Part shown: in pieces, positions 1-7,359 of the stretch | How the letters are laid out: each line of letters begins with the position of its first letter | Numbering within the stretch: the first letter of the stretch is position 1 | DNA from: Bacillota bacterium | Lineage (GTDB): Bacteria; Bacillota; Clostridia; Lachnospirales; Cellulosilyticaceae | Assembly: GCA_023412455.1 (NCBI GenBank) | Contig: JAEYNQ010000077.1 | Span: 1 to 26,354 of the forward strand | Direction of reading: 5' to 3' | Length of the DNA: 26,354 nucleotides | Program-made: the position numbers and the translations under genes | Notes under the pieces: model-generated | What the model saw: only the letters and a program-made list of their open reading frames with translations | Databases searched by the model: none | Told to the model about the DNA's origin: nothing

Positions 1-63
1 AACAAAAACTAGGTTGGCTCAGTCCTGTACAATACAGAATTAGTCTCTTAGCTGCATAAAAAA

Positions 64-96
64 TGCATAACAGATTTAACAAAAATCTGTTATGCA
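64..96. repeat. Perfect hairpin at the break point of the DUF3732 remnant
   Basis: Two perfectly complementary 14-base arms (64-77 and 83-96, beginning TGCATAACAG) flank a 5-base loop. An in-frame stop (TAA at 98-100) lies two bases after the right arm, and the DUF3732 reading frame is open from 101. The hairpin therefore sits exactly at the point where the truncated gene begins. It could be the subterminal palindrome of an insertion element, or a terminator for a gene left of the window. The arms are AT-rich and no T-run follows directly, which is weak for a terminator. Confidence 0.6.
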
Positions 97-100
97 ATAA

Positions 101-925
101 AAGTCTAACTTTTTGGGGTCACATCATTCTGCTAAACGTGAGCAACCACAAATCAATTCATATATTGAACAACTTCAGCAGAGCAAACAAATAATTACTG
201 ATCGTATAAAAAACGCAAAGTTAGAAATTGACGCAATTTACGAAGAAAATAAAGATACTATTGCGTTCAAAGATCTTAATGCTAGAAGGGCTCGTATTAT
301 TGGAAGAATCAGTTTGTGGCTTGAGAGTGTCATTATTAAAGATGATTCTGCTGTTCAAAGAGAGCGCATGGAGAAAAAGAAACAAAGAATTGATGAAATT
401 GATAACTTACTCAGTGAAGAGTTGGTTGAGGAGCGTAAACAATCAATAATTAACCGTCTATCTGTCGAAATGACAAAATGGGCAAAAGAGTTACAACTTG
501 AGCATTGTGATTACCCATATCGATTAGACATGAATAAGGTAACAGTAGTTGTTGATAGAGAGCGTCCTGTACCATTACAGCAATTAGGAAGTGGTTCAAA
601 TTGGTTGGGGTGCCATCTAATTACCTTATTTGCGTTGCATAAATTTTTCATACAGAACCAGCGTCCGGTGCCTCAGTTTCTTTTTATTGATCAACCTTCT
701 CAGGTATACTTTCCACCTGAAACGAATGATGATAATGTTGATAACCAAGAGATTCGGATAATCTTTGGATTTATTCAGAAAATAATTAAAGAATTAGCAC
801 CAAATATGCAAATCATTGTTGTTGATCATGCTGATATAAAAGAAGAATATTTTCAGAATGCTATTGTTGAAAAATGGTGGAATAATGATCAGAGCTTGAT
901 ACCATTATCTTGGATTGAAGCATAG
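101..925 (+). pseudogene. C-terminal remnant of a DUF3732 (ABC-3C-type) ATPase
   Basis: The product resembles the C-terminal part of DUF3732 proteins, SMC/Rad50-like ATPases found in three-component ABC conflict systems. Numbering from a TTG at 113 (270 residues), visible parts are a charged coiled coil (about 15-130), an ABC-signature-like segment LGSGSNWLG (159-167), a Walker B-like strand FLFIDQPSQVYF (189-200) and an H-loop-like VVDHADI (236-242). Family members are usually about 600-650 residues, so the N-terminal half with the Walker A loop is missing. A stop at 98-100 in the same frame shows that the loss is real in this DNA and not only the window edge. No good ribosome binding site precedes the TTG. 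I read it as a decayed gene; a translated C-terminal fragment cannot be excluded. The HEPN gene follows 17 bases downstream. Confidence 0.72.
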
Positions 926-942
926 AAAAGGAGATACAGCCA

Positions 943-1599
943 ATGCCATCTAAGGCGTATGCAAATTACTGTAAAAACAGTCAACAGGTTTATAAATTAA
1001 TTAAAGTATATGATGACACATTAGAAGCTAACAAAAGGAGAGGAAAGAAAGGACTAGATCATTTAACTAGGTCAGGATTAATGTTTCTATGTTCCTCTTG
1101 GGAAGTATATGTAGAGCAAATAGCAATTGAAGCAGGAGAAATCATAGCAAAAAGATTAAGAGGCCCCGATGGATTACCAAAGGAAGTAAAAAAGAAAATC
1201 TCCAAAAAGATTAAAGAAAGCTGTAATGAAATAGAACCTATTAATTTTGCAAGAAATTGGAAAGAATACTATTGCAATTTAATCAATGTAGAAATGAAAG
1301 CACTTAATACTCCTAAAAAAGAAAAGATTTGTTCCATATTTCATGCTTACTTAGGATTAGATAAGAATAGAATAGAAAGTGATGTCTTAACTATAAGCGG
1401 AATAAATGAAATTGTGGTTGCTAGAGGCGATATAGCACATAATGTCTTTGCAGATACTTATCTTAAGAAAGAAAAGTTGATTCGATATTTTGATACAATA
1501 AACAAGACAATTATCGATATAGAATTATTGTTCTATAATTACATACCTGAAATAACAGGTAATGCAAAAAGACCATGGCAAAATACATATTATAATTAA
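943..1599 (+). CDS. HEPN-domain protein (RiboL-PSP-like), probable RNase
   Basis: A 218-residue, mostly helical, lysine-rich protein. The segment LMFLCSSWEVYVEQIA (46-61) matches the first conserved helix of RiboL-PSP/MAE-type HEPN proteins. RGDIAHN (161-167) is the R-x4-H motif that forms the active site of HEPN RNases. HEPN proteins commonly cleave RNA in toxin-antitoxin and abortive-infection systems; the exact subfamily here is uncertain. The ATG has an AAAGGAG site about 10 bases upstream. Only 17 bases separate it from the DUF3732 remnant, so the two probably belonged to one defence operon. Both catalytic residues are present, so this gene may still be active although its neighbour is broken. 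I see no clear antitoxin beside it. Confidence 0.7.
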   Translation: MPSKAYANYCKNSQQVYKLIKVYDDTLEANKRRGKKGLDHLTRSGLMFLCSSWEVYVEQIAIEAGEIIAKRLRGPDGLPKEVKKKISKKIKESCNEIEPINFARNWKEYYCNLINVEMKALNTPKKEKICSIFHAYLGLDKNRIESDVLTISGINEIVVARGDIAHNVFADTYLKKEKLIRYFDTINKTIIDIELLFYNYIPEITGNAKRPWQNTYYN

Positions 1600-1698
1600 A
1601 TTATGTAATGAATAATTGTAGAAATATGTTCAGTAAAATATTGCAATAAATAAAAAGCTCTAACGCTAATGCACCAGGTACTGAACAAGCATATCTTC

Positions 1699-1757
1699 AG
1701 AGGTTTCGGGTCACATTGAAGTTTTATTATAAATTTCAATGCCTGGAGCCTCTTTTT
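1699..1757 (+). terminator. Structured element, probable terminator after the HEPN gene
   Basis: Outer arms AGAGG (1699-1703) and CCTCT (1749-1753) enclose an inner stem CATTGAA (1714-1720) with TTCAATG (1735-1741), and a run of five T follows from 1753. The layered stem is larger than a minimal terminator, so a regulatory RNA is possible. I could not match it to a known riboswitch. Confidence 0.45.
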
Positions 1758-2059
1758 ATAAATGATGTAAATTCGCAGTATTTCATCCTAAATTATTGCA
1801 GGTATACCGAGGTTCATTTATAATGTTCTCTTGTATAAAAAAATGACCGCTGAGGTGAAAATGAGCAGGCATTACTTGAAGAAATTTATTAGATAGCTAC
1901 CTGCTGCTCATCAGTAGAAAAACTAATGTGTACTTTCGCTTGTTCAAGAAATTCTATCTAGGAAGTGTGGGTAGTGTTTGTGATCTAAAAGATAATTTAT
2001 ATGCATATCAGTCAGCTTTATAGTAAATAATGTATAGGATTATTACTGGAGGGCTTATC
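1758..2059. other. Stretch without a convincing gene
   Basis: Only very short reading frames are present. A TATAAT at 1819-1824 has TTGCAG 17 bases upstream (1796-1801), a possible weak promoter reading right. An inverted repeat ATGAGCAG (1861-1868) / CTGCTCAT (1904-1911) lies in the middle and includes an 11-codon frame starting at 1861. The region may be decayed DNA or the border between host or accessory sequence and the phage core. No integrase or repressor gene is visible. Confidence 0.4.
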
Positions 2060-2278
2060 ATGGAAAATTTCAGGAACTTATTGCAAATACTAGATATTTT
2101 AATGAAGTGGTTATTTAATATGGGAAAGTACTATTATATAACTGCAGCCATTATATTGATAAGTAGATTAATGTTAAATGGTGGTGCTATTGGGGTTAGT
2201 AATAGTTTTAATGGAATACTTATTATGTTGATTCTATTTAAAATAACTAGTGTAATGAAATCAAAAGTGATTAAGTAA
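2060..2278 (+). CDS. Small membrane protein, unknown function
   Basis: A 72-residue protein starting at ATG 2060, preceded by GGAGGG at a good distance; this start is preferred over an ATG 30 bases upstream without a site. Two hydrophobic segments are visible, about residues 28-45 (ending IILISRLML) and 52-65 (ILIMLILFKI), with a basic C-terminus, so it is probably an integral membrane protein with two passes. I do not recognise the family. It stands alone, ends just before a strong terminator, and lies between the accessory HEPN region and the phage early operon. A superinfection-exclusion peptide, a small toxin or a neutral protein are all possible. Confidence 0.5.
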   Translation: MENFRNLLQILDILMKWLFNMGKYYYITAAIILISRLMLNGGAIGVSNSFNGILIMLILFKITSVMKSKVIK

Positions 2279-2292
2279 TATACTGATTTTGA

Positions 2293-2330
2293 AAGCAGCT
2301 ATACCGATTATGGCGTAGCTGCTTATTTTT
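2293..2330 (+). terminator. Rho-independent terminator
   Basis: Arms AAGCAGCTA (2293-2301) and TAGCTGCTT (2316-2324) are perfectly complementary over 9 bp and are followed by ATTTTT. It closes the transcription unit of the small membrane protein. Confidence 0.85.
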
Positions 2331-2412
2331 AATCAACGCACTATATTCTGATATATATTTTAAAGTAACTTTAGCAGAGCATGTCATATATGACTATAAA
2401 TATAGAAAGCAC

Positions 2413-2506
2413 AAAAGTATACTTTTAATACCTTTTTACCATAAAAAGTGTAATCCTTTTACACTTCAGTTATATATTGTTAATTCTGTGTCAATTATCT
2501 TAAATA
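2413..2506 (+). promoter_or_regulatory. Control region of the early operon: two palindromes and a candidate promoter
   Basis: AAAAGTATACTTTT (2413-2426) is a perfect 14-bp palindrome. AAGTGTAA (2446-2453) and TTACACTT (2459-2466) form a second inverted repeat with a 5-base spacer. TTGTTA (2477-2482) and TAAATA (2501-2506), 18 bases apart, are a plausible promoter just downstream. The arrangement suits repressor operators ahead of the replication operon that starts at 2550. The binding protein is not encoded in the window as far as I can see. Confidence 0.45.
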
Positions 2507-2549
2507 CAACTTGTTTCCAAGTTCAAATTAAGAATGAGAGGTACAGAGC

Positions 2550-2942
2550 ATGAAAATTAAATATGAAAGTGTCACTGGTGAGATCATTGAGATTGATGTA
2601 CCAAGTGAAGTAGCTGAAGTGTGTATTAAGATTGAGGAAAGTATAAGAAATCAAGATCGTAGAGAAACGAGGAGACATGTCCCGTTATCGGTATTAGAAG
2701 CAAAAGGTGTACAGGTATCTGAGAATACAGATATCGAAAATCATATCATTGAAGTTCAGAAAATCGAACAATTACAAGAAGCCTTGAAGATGTTACTGTC
2801 AGAACAACAGAAACTAATCTTCAAGGTATTTTTTTGCGAAAAATCCATAGCTGAAATAGCTAAAGAAGAAGGGGTAACTCGTCAAGCTATTTATGAAAGA
2901 CTTAATAAGATTTACAGGAAATTAAAGGAAATAATGTTTTAG
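2550..2942 (+). CDS. Sigma-70 region 4-like phage regulator
   Basis: A 130-residue protein whose C-terminal third (about 88-130) reads as sigma region 4: LLSEQQKLIFKVFF leads into a helix-turn-helix with IAEIAKEEGVTRQAIYERL. The N-terminal part has no recognisable domain. Proteins of this layout are common as the first gene of early operons in Bacillota prophages, where they are thought to be transcription regulators. GAGAGG precedes the ATG. It follows the palindromic control region and precedes a run of tightly packed replication genes. Confidence 0.7.
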   Translation: MKIKYESVTGEIIEIDVPSEVAEVCIKIEESIRNQDRRETRRHVPLSVLEAKGVQVSENTDIENHIIEVQKIEQLQEALKMLLSEQQKLIFKVFFCEKSIAEIAKEEGVTRQAIYERLNKIYRKLKEIMF

Positions 2943-3027
2943 GGGCTTACATTTTGCTATTCTCGTGGCTATATATTAGAGGCATTTATTTTAACCTCTG
3001 AAAATCAGTTATGAGGAGGTGAACAAA

Positions 3028-3171
3028 ATGCAAACCATCACGATTACGATTTCAGGGTTACAATCCGGACACATTGTAGTTAAGGAAAGTAAGCCTAAAG
3101 AAGCAGAGTTAGCTACCAAGCTTACAAAGTTACTCAAAATAATCCAGCCAAAGGAGGCAGTACAGCAATGA
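3028..3171 (+). CDS. Small phage protein (47 aa), unknown function
   Basis: The ATG at 3028 has a near-perfect AGGAGGTGA site. The frame encodes 47 residues, starting MQTITITISG and ending KEAVQQ, and its stop overlaps the next start as ATGA (3168-3171), which indicates translational coupling. An alternating hydrophobic N-terminal strand and a lysine-rich helix are visible. I do not recognise a family; comparable tiny genes occur ahead of this replication block in clostridial prophages. Confidence 0.65.
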   Translation: MQTITITISGLQSGHIVVKESKPKEAELATKLTKLLKIIQPKEAVQQ

Positions 3172-3506
3172 AACTAGTTTTTATCTGTTCTCCTTATAGA
3201 GGAGATATTGAACGTAACACCCTAAGAGTACGAGCGTATTGCCGTTTTGCTTATACCAAAGGAACTGTTCCATTTGCACCTCATCTTCATAATACCCAGT
3301 TCCTTGATGAGAACATTAGCGAAGAACGCCAAGCAGGTATTGTTCTGGGACTTCATCTATTGTCTCATTGTGAAGAAATCTGGGTGTTTGGTAATCAAAT
3401 GACTGAAGGTATGCGTGTAGAAATTGAAGCAGCAAGTAAAATGGATATGCCAATAAAGTACTTTAATGACAAATGCGAGGAGCTGACTAATCATGAAACA
3501 AGATGA
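3168..3506 (+). CDS. DUF7768/DUF4406-like (nucleoside deoxyribosyltransferase-like) protein
   Basis: A 112-residue protein that opens with a Rossmann-like strand KLVFICSPYRGD (2-13). It continues with a PFAPHLHNTQFLD segment (36-48) and a central strand EEIWVFG, followed by MTEGMRVEIEAA, the usual helix with a conserved Glu. This is the pattern of small phage proteins related to nucleoside 2-deoxyribosyltransferases. The enzymatic activity is inferred only; nucleotide salvage or modification would fit the replication operon. It is coupled upstream by ATGA and overlaps the next gene by 14 bases. Confidence 0.65.
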   Translation: MKLVFICSPYRGDIERNTLRVRAYCRFAYTKGTVPFAPHLHNTQFLDENISEERQAGIVLGLHLLSHCEEIWVFGNQMTEGMRVEIEAASKMDMPIKYFNDKCEELTNHETR

Positions 3507-3750
3507 ACTGATTTTACAAGTAGCTAAGGATCTTTATAAACTAGCAGAGCATATTGATAGTTTATTTAACGTGGTATCCGAAAAGAAAACTATTTCAATA
3601 GAAGAAGTTAGGTCTGTACTCGCTGAGAAGTCTCAAGCTGGAAAAGGACCAGAGATTAGAGCACTTATTGAAAAGTATGGTGCTGATAAGTTAACAGACT
3701 TAGAACCTTCTTGTTATGAGGCACTTCTTAATGAAGTGAAGGCTCTTTAA
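3493..3750 (+). CDS. Small conserved phage protein (often labelled rrp5-like)
   Basis: An 85-residue protein with a helical N-terminus, a central segment ISIEEVRSVLAEKSQAGKG (35-53) and then IRALIEKYGADKLTDL. Similar proteins sit directly before DUF2800 genes in many Bacillota prophages and sometimes carry an rRNA-biogenesis rrp5-like label, which is probably uninformative. The pattern resembles small helical domains that bind proteins or nucleic acid; the true role is unknown. It overlaps the preceding gene by 14 bases and shares TAATG with the next, so it is translated as part of the replication operon. Confidence 0.6.
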   Translation: MKQDELILQVAKDLYKLAEHIDSLFNVVSEKKTISIEEVRSVLAEKSQAGKGPEIRALIEKYGADKLTDLEPSCYEALLNEVKAL

Positions 3751-4880
3751 TGTCAGTTCATGCACTACTTGGTGCATCTAGTTCTCATAAATGGCTTCAT
3801 TGTACACCGTCAGCAAGACTAGAGGAACAGTTTGAAAACACCACTAGTACCTTTGCTGAAGAAGGAACAGCCGCTCATGCTTTAGGTGAGTATAAGATTA
3901 GAACCTTTTTAGGAGAAAACTTAAAAAGACCTATAAGTGACTATGATAGTGAAGAGCTAGATGAGTACACTGATATTTATCTGACATTAGCTATGGAGCT
4001 TATTACTAAAGCTAGAGATGAGTGTAAAGATCCCCTTATCCTAGTCGAACAGAGACTCGATTATACTTGTTATGTACCTGAAGGTTTTGGAACCGGAGAT
4101 CTAATCATTGTAGCAGATGGCATCTTGGATATTGTGGATCTTAAATATGGGCGTGGAGTAGCAGTATCGGCTAGAGATAATCCTCAAATGAAGCTTTATG
4201 CTTTAGGGGCACTTACATTGTTCGATGTTCTTTATGACATTGAAACTGTTAGGATGACCATCTGCCAACCAAGGCTTGAGAATATTTCTAGTTATGAAAT
4301 AAAAGCAGTTGAGTTACTTGAGTGGGCTGAAAAAGAATTAAAGCCTAAAGCGTCCATGGCCTATAAAGGAGAAGGTGACTTTTTAACCGGTGAGCACTGT
4401 CGTTTCTGTAGAGCTAAGCAAGCTTGTAGAGCTAGATCTGAGCATTTCTTAGAATTAGCACAGTATGACTTTGCACTCCCTGCGTTATTAGAAGATGAGG
4501 AGATTATTCAAATATTACCCCTAGCTGAAAAACTATCAAGTTGGGCTAATGATATTTATGCCTATGCTACTGAAAAAGCCTTAAATGAAAACAAGGAGTG
4601 GGCAGGTTACAAGTTAGTTGAAGGTAGGAGTAATCGTAAGTACAAATGTGAGCAAGAAGTTATTAATAAGCTTTTTGAAGCTGGCTATAAAGATATTTAC
4701 AAACAGTCACTACTTGGACTAAGTGAGATGGAGAAGCTCTTAGGTAAAAGCATATTTAATGAACTTCTAGGATCGTTAGTAGAAAAGCCACAAGGTAAAT
4801 TAACCTTAGTTCCAATAAGTGATAAGAGACAAGATATTAAAAACACAATAAAAGATGACTTTAAAGAGGAGACAAAATAA
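3750..4880 (+). CDS. DUF2800 Cas4-like PD-(D/E)XK nuclease
   Basis: A 376-residue protein with the hallmarks of a Cas4/RecB-type nuclease: EEGTAAHALGEYK (37-49), GTGDLIIV with D117, VDLKYG with D130 and K132, and QMKLYALGA (146-154). Cys18 in LHCTPSAR and Cys217, Cys220 and Cys226 are placed like the four iron-sulphur cluster ligands of Cas4/AddB proteins. Such phage enzymes probably process DNA ends during replication or recombination. It overlaps its neighbours at both ends by stop/start sharing and always travels with DUF2815 and a family A polymerase in this kind of phage. All motif residues are present, so it is likely active. Confidence 0.85.
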   Translation: MSVHALLGASSSHKWLHCTPSARLEEQFENTTSTFAEEGTAAHALGEYKIRTFLGENLKRPISDYDSEELDEYTDIYLTLAMELITKARDECKDPLILVEQRLDYTCYVPEGFGTGDLIIVADGILDIVDLKYGRGVAVSARDNPQMKLYALGALTLFDVLYDIETVRMTICQPRLENISSYEIKAVELLEWAEKELKPKASMAYKGEGDFLTGEHCRFCRAKQACRARSEHFLELAQYDFALPALLEDEEIIQILPLAEKLSSWANDIYAYATEKALNENKEWAGYKLVEGRSNRKYKCEQEVINKLFEAGYKDIYKQSLLGLSEMEKLLGKSIFNELLGSLVEKPQGKLTLVPISDKRQDIKNTIKDDFKEETK

Positions 4881-5407
4881 TGAGCAAAGTAGTAACTGGT
4901 AAAGTAAGATTTAGCTATGCAAATATATGGGAACCAAAGAGTATTAATGGAAGTGAAGAGAAATACAGTGTATCTTTAATTATCCCTAAATCAGATGTTA
5001 AAACCATTGAAGAAATTCAAGTAGCTATGGAAGAGGCTAAGCAAGAAGGCATTGCTAAGTTTGGAGGTAAGATTCCAGCCAACCTAAAACTACCTCTAAG
5101 AGATGGTGATATCGATAGACCTGATGATGAAGCTTATCAAGGGTGTTACTTTATCAATGCAAATAGCAAGGATAAGCCACAAATTGTAGATAAGAAAGTA
5201 AAACCTATTTTAGATCCTAATGAAGTGTACAGTGGATGTTATGGTAGAGCTAGTATTAACTTTTATGCTTTCAATCAAAATGGCAATAAAGGCATTGCTT
5301 GTGGATTGGGGAATTTACAGAAGTTAGAGGACGGTGAGCCTCTTAGCGGTCATTCAAGAGCTGAAGATGATTTTCAAGCCTATGGTGAAGATGACTTCTT
5401 ATCATGA
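4880..5407 (+). CDS. DUF2815 protein, probable ssDNA-binding protein
   Basis: A 175-residue protein of the DUF2815 family. The N-terminal strands VVTGKVRFSYANIWEP (4-19) and KYSVSLIIPKSD (28-39) are characteristic, and the acidic tail EDDFQAYGEDDFLS resembles the protein-interaction tails of single-stranded DNA-binding proteins. An OB-fold ssDNA-binding role in phage replication is inferred from family position and the tail. It sits between the Cas4-like nuclease and the DNA polymerase, overlapping both (TAATG upstream, ATGA downstream). Confidence 0.8.
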   Translation: MSKVVTGKVRFSYANIWEPKSINGSEEKYSVSLIIPKSDVKTIEEIQVAMEEAKQEGIAKFGGKIPANLKLPLRDGDIDRPDDEAYQGCYFINANSKDKPQIVDKKVKPILDPNEVYSGCYGRASINFYAFNQNGNKGIACGLGNLQKLEDGEPLSGHSRAEDDFQAYGEDDFLS

Positions 5408-7341
5408 GAACGTTAGCTTTAGACCTAGAGACCTATAGCAGCGTTAATGTAACTAAAGCAGGGGTGTATGCGTATACCTCTGCTACAGATTTTGAAATAT
5501 TGCTCCTAGCTTATGCTTTTGAAGAAGATGAAGTAGAAATTGTTGATCTGATCCAAGGTGAATTTATTCCTTCAGAAGTATTATCAGCTATTCAAGACAA
5601 AAGCATTATTAAGACAGCTTTTAATGCTAGCTTTGAACGAACTGCTTTATCAAGGCATCTAGGGATTCAGCTCACGGCAGAAGACTGGCGTTGTACCGAA
5701 GTTCAAGCTGCTATGCTAAGTCTCCCATTGTCTCTTGAATCAGTGGGAGAAGTGCTAGGACTCGAAAAGCAGAAACTCAAAGAAGGTAAAGAGTTAATTA
5801 GATATTTTTGTATGCCTTGTAAACCTACTAGAACTAATGAAAACAGAACAAGAAATTTACCACGTCATGCCTTAGAGAAATGGGAGCAGTTTAAGTATTA
5901 CTGTAAACGGGATGTAGAGGTAGAAAGAGCTATTCGTAAAAAACTAGCTTCTTATCCTGTTAGTGAAAAAGAACAAAAGCTTTATGTATTAGATCAAGAG
6001 ATTAATGATAGAGGAGTTTTAGTAGATACCCAGCTCATGAAAAATGCTATTAAATGTGATAGTGAGTATAAATACAAGGTGACTAGACACGCTCAAGTCT
6101 TGACTGGATTAGATAATCCGAACAGTGTCGCTCAGTTAAAGACGTGGTTATCTGACAATGATCTGAGTATAGAAAGTCTATCAAAGAAAGCTGTTGGCGA
6201 ATTGGTAACTTGTACTAGTGGTCAAGTTAAACAATTGCTAGAAATGAGGTTAGAACTTGCAAAAACCTCTGTAAAGAAGTATGAAGCCATAAATAGAGCT
6301 ATTTGCCCGGATAAAAGGGTTCGTGGTTTACTGCAGTTTTATGGTGCTAATCGAACAGGAAGATGGGCAGGAAGGTTAGTGCAGGTTCAGAACTTACCTC
6401 AAAACCATCTAAAGGATTTAACACTAGCTAGAAATTTAGTAAAGCAGGGTGACTTGGATATGCTTGAATTATTGTATGATAGTGTGCCTAACGTTCTTTC
6501 AGAGCTTATCCGTACAGCTTTCATTCCCTGCAAGGGAAGTCGATTTATTGTAGCAGACTTTTCTGCTATTGAAGCGAGGGTGATTGCCTGGCTAGCAAAT
6601 GAAGCATGGAGATTGGATGTTTTCAAGACACATGGCAAGATTTATGAAGCCTCTGCCTCACAGATGTTAAAAGTTCCTATTGATGAAATCACCAAAGGTA
6701 GCCCATTAAGGCAGAAAGGGAAGATTGCAGAACTAGCCCTAGGTTACGGGGGTAGTGTAGGTGCTTTAACCTCTATGGGTGCTTTAGAAATGGGATTAGA
6801 TGAAGATGAACTTAAGCCACTTGTTACTACTTGGCGTGAAGCTAACCCAAATATTACAAAGCTATGGTGGGCAGTAGATAAGGCCGCACTTAAGGCAGTC
6901 AAGGAAAGAGTATCACAAGCAGTAGGTAAGTTAACCTTTCACTATGAAAGAGGTATTCTTTCTATTACTTTACCTTCAGGAAGAAGGCTTTCTTATATCA
7001 GAGCCAGAATTGAAATCAACAAGTTTGGTAGAGAAGGTCTTACCTATGAAGGGATAGGTGAAAACAAGCACTGGTGCCGTATTGAAACCTACGGTCCAAA
7101 ACTTGTAGAAAACATTGTACAAGCAACAGCAAGGGATTTACTTGCAGAAGCTATGCTCGCCATAAGAGATAGAGGTTATGAGATTGTGATGCACGTCCAT
7201 GACGAGGTGATTGTAGAAGCACCAATGGGCAAAGGCTCTTTAGAAGAGTTATGTGAGGTGATGGCTATTCAGCCTAAATGGGCAGAAGATTTACCCCTTA
7301 GAGCAGATGGCTTTGAATGCGAATATTACAAGAAAGATTAG
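5404..7341 (+). CDS. Family A DNA polymerase
   Basis: A 645-residue phage polymerase I-type enzyme. The N-terminal half carries 3'-5' exonuclease motifs: LALDLET with D7 and E9, FNASFERTAL, and FKYYCKRDVEVER. The C-terminal half carries the polymerase palm and fingers: motif A IVADFSAIEARV near residue 382, motif B RQKGKIAELALGYGG near 436-450 and motif C HVHDEVIVE near 597. It lacks the 5'-nuclease domain of bacterial PolI, as is usual for phage forms. It is the replicative polymerase candidate, made from the early operon with DUF2800 and DUF2815 and followed by the primase-helicase 18 bases later. Confidence 0.92.
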   Translation: MRTLALDLETYSSVNVTKAGVYAYTSATDFEILLLAYAFEEDEVEIVDLIQGEFIPSEVLSAIQDKSIIKTAFNASFERTALSRHLGIQLTAEDWRCTEVQAAMLSLPLSLESVGEVLGLEKQKLKEGKELIRYFCMPCKPTRTNENRTRNLPRHALEKWEQFKYYCKRDVEVERAIRKKLASYPVSEKEQKLYVLDQEINDRGVLVDTQLMKNAIKCDSEYKYKVTRHAQVLTGLDNPNSVAQLKTWLSDNDLSIESLSKKAVGELVTCTSGQVKQLLEMRLELAKTSVKKYEAINRAICPDKRVRGLLQFYGANRTGRWAGRLVQVQNLPQNHLKDLTLARNLVKQGDLDMLELLYDSVPNVLSELIRTAFIPCKGSRFIVADFSAIEARVIAWLANEAWRLDVFKTHGKIYEASASQMLKVPIDEITKGSPLRQKGKIAELALGYGGSVGALTSMGALEMGLDEDELKPLVTTWREANPNITKLWWAVDKAALKAVKERVSQAVGKLTFHYERGILSITLPSGRRLSYIRARIEINKFGREGLTYEGIGENKHWCRIETYGPKLVENIVQATARDLLAEAMLAIRDRGYEIVMHVHDEVIVEAPMGKGSLEELCEVMAIQPKWAEDLPLRADGFECEYYKKD

Positions 7342-7359
7342 GCAGCAAAGGAGACAACA

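Noticed and set aside
1655..1760. Known riboswitch upstream of the small membrane protein
   Set aside because: Nested stems are visible, but I could not match conserved core bases of c-di-GMP, guanidine or T-box elements, and the closing T-run suits a terminator for the HEPN gene.
6399..6638. Minus-strand open frame within the DNA polymerase gene
   Set aside because: It lies entirely over conserved polymerase motif A coding sequence, so it is a shadow. The same holds for the minus-strand frames at 8512-8709, 9465-9720, 13695-13898, 14498-14698, 14723-14998, 19199-19381 and 25688-25903.
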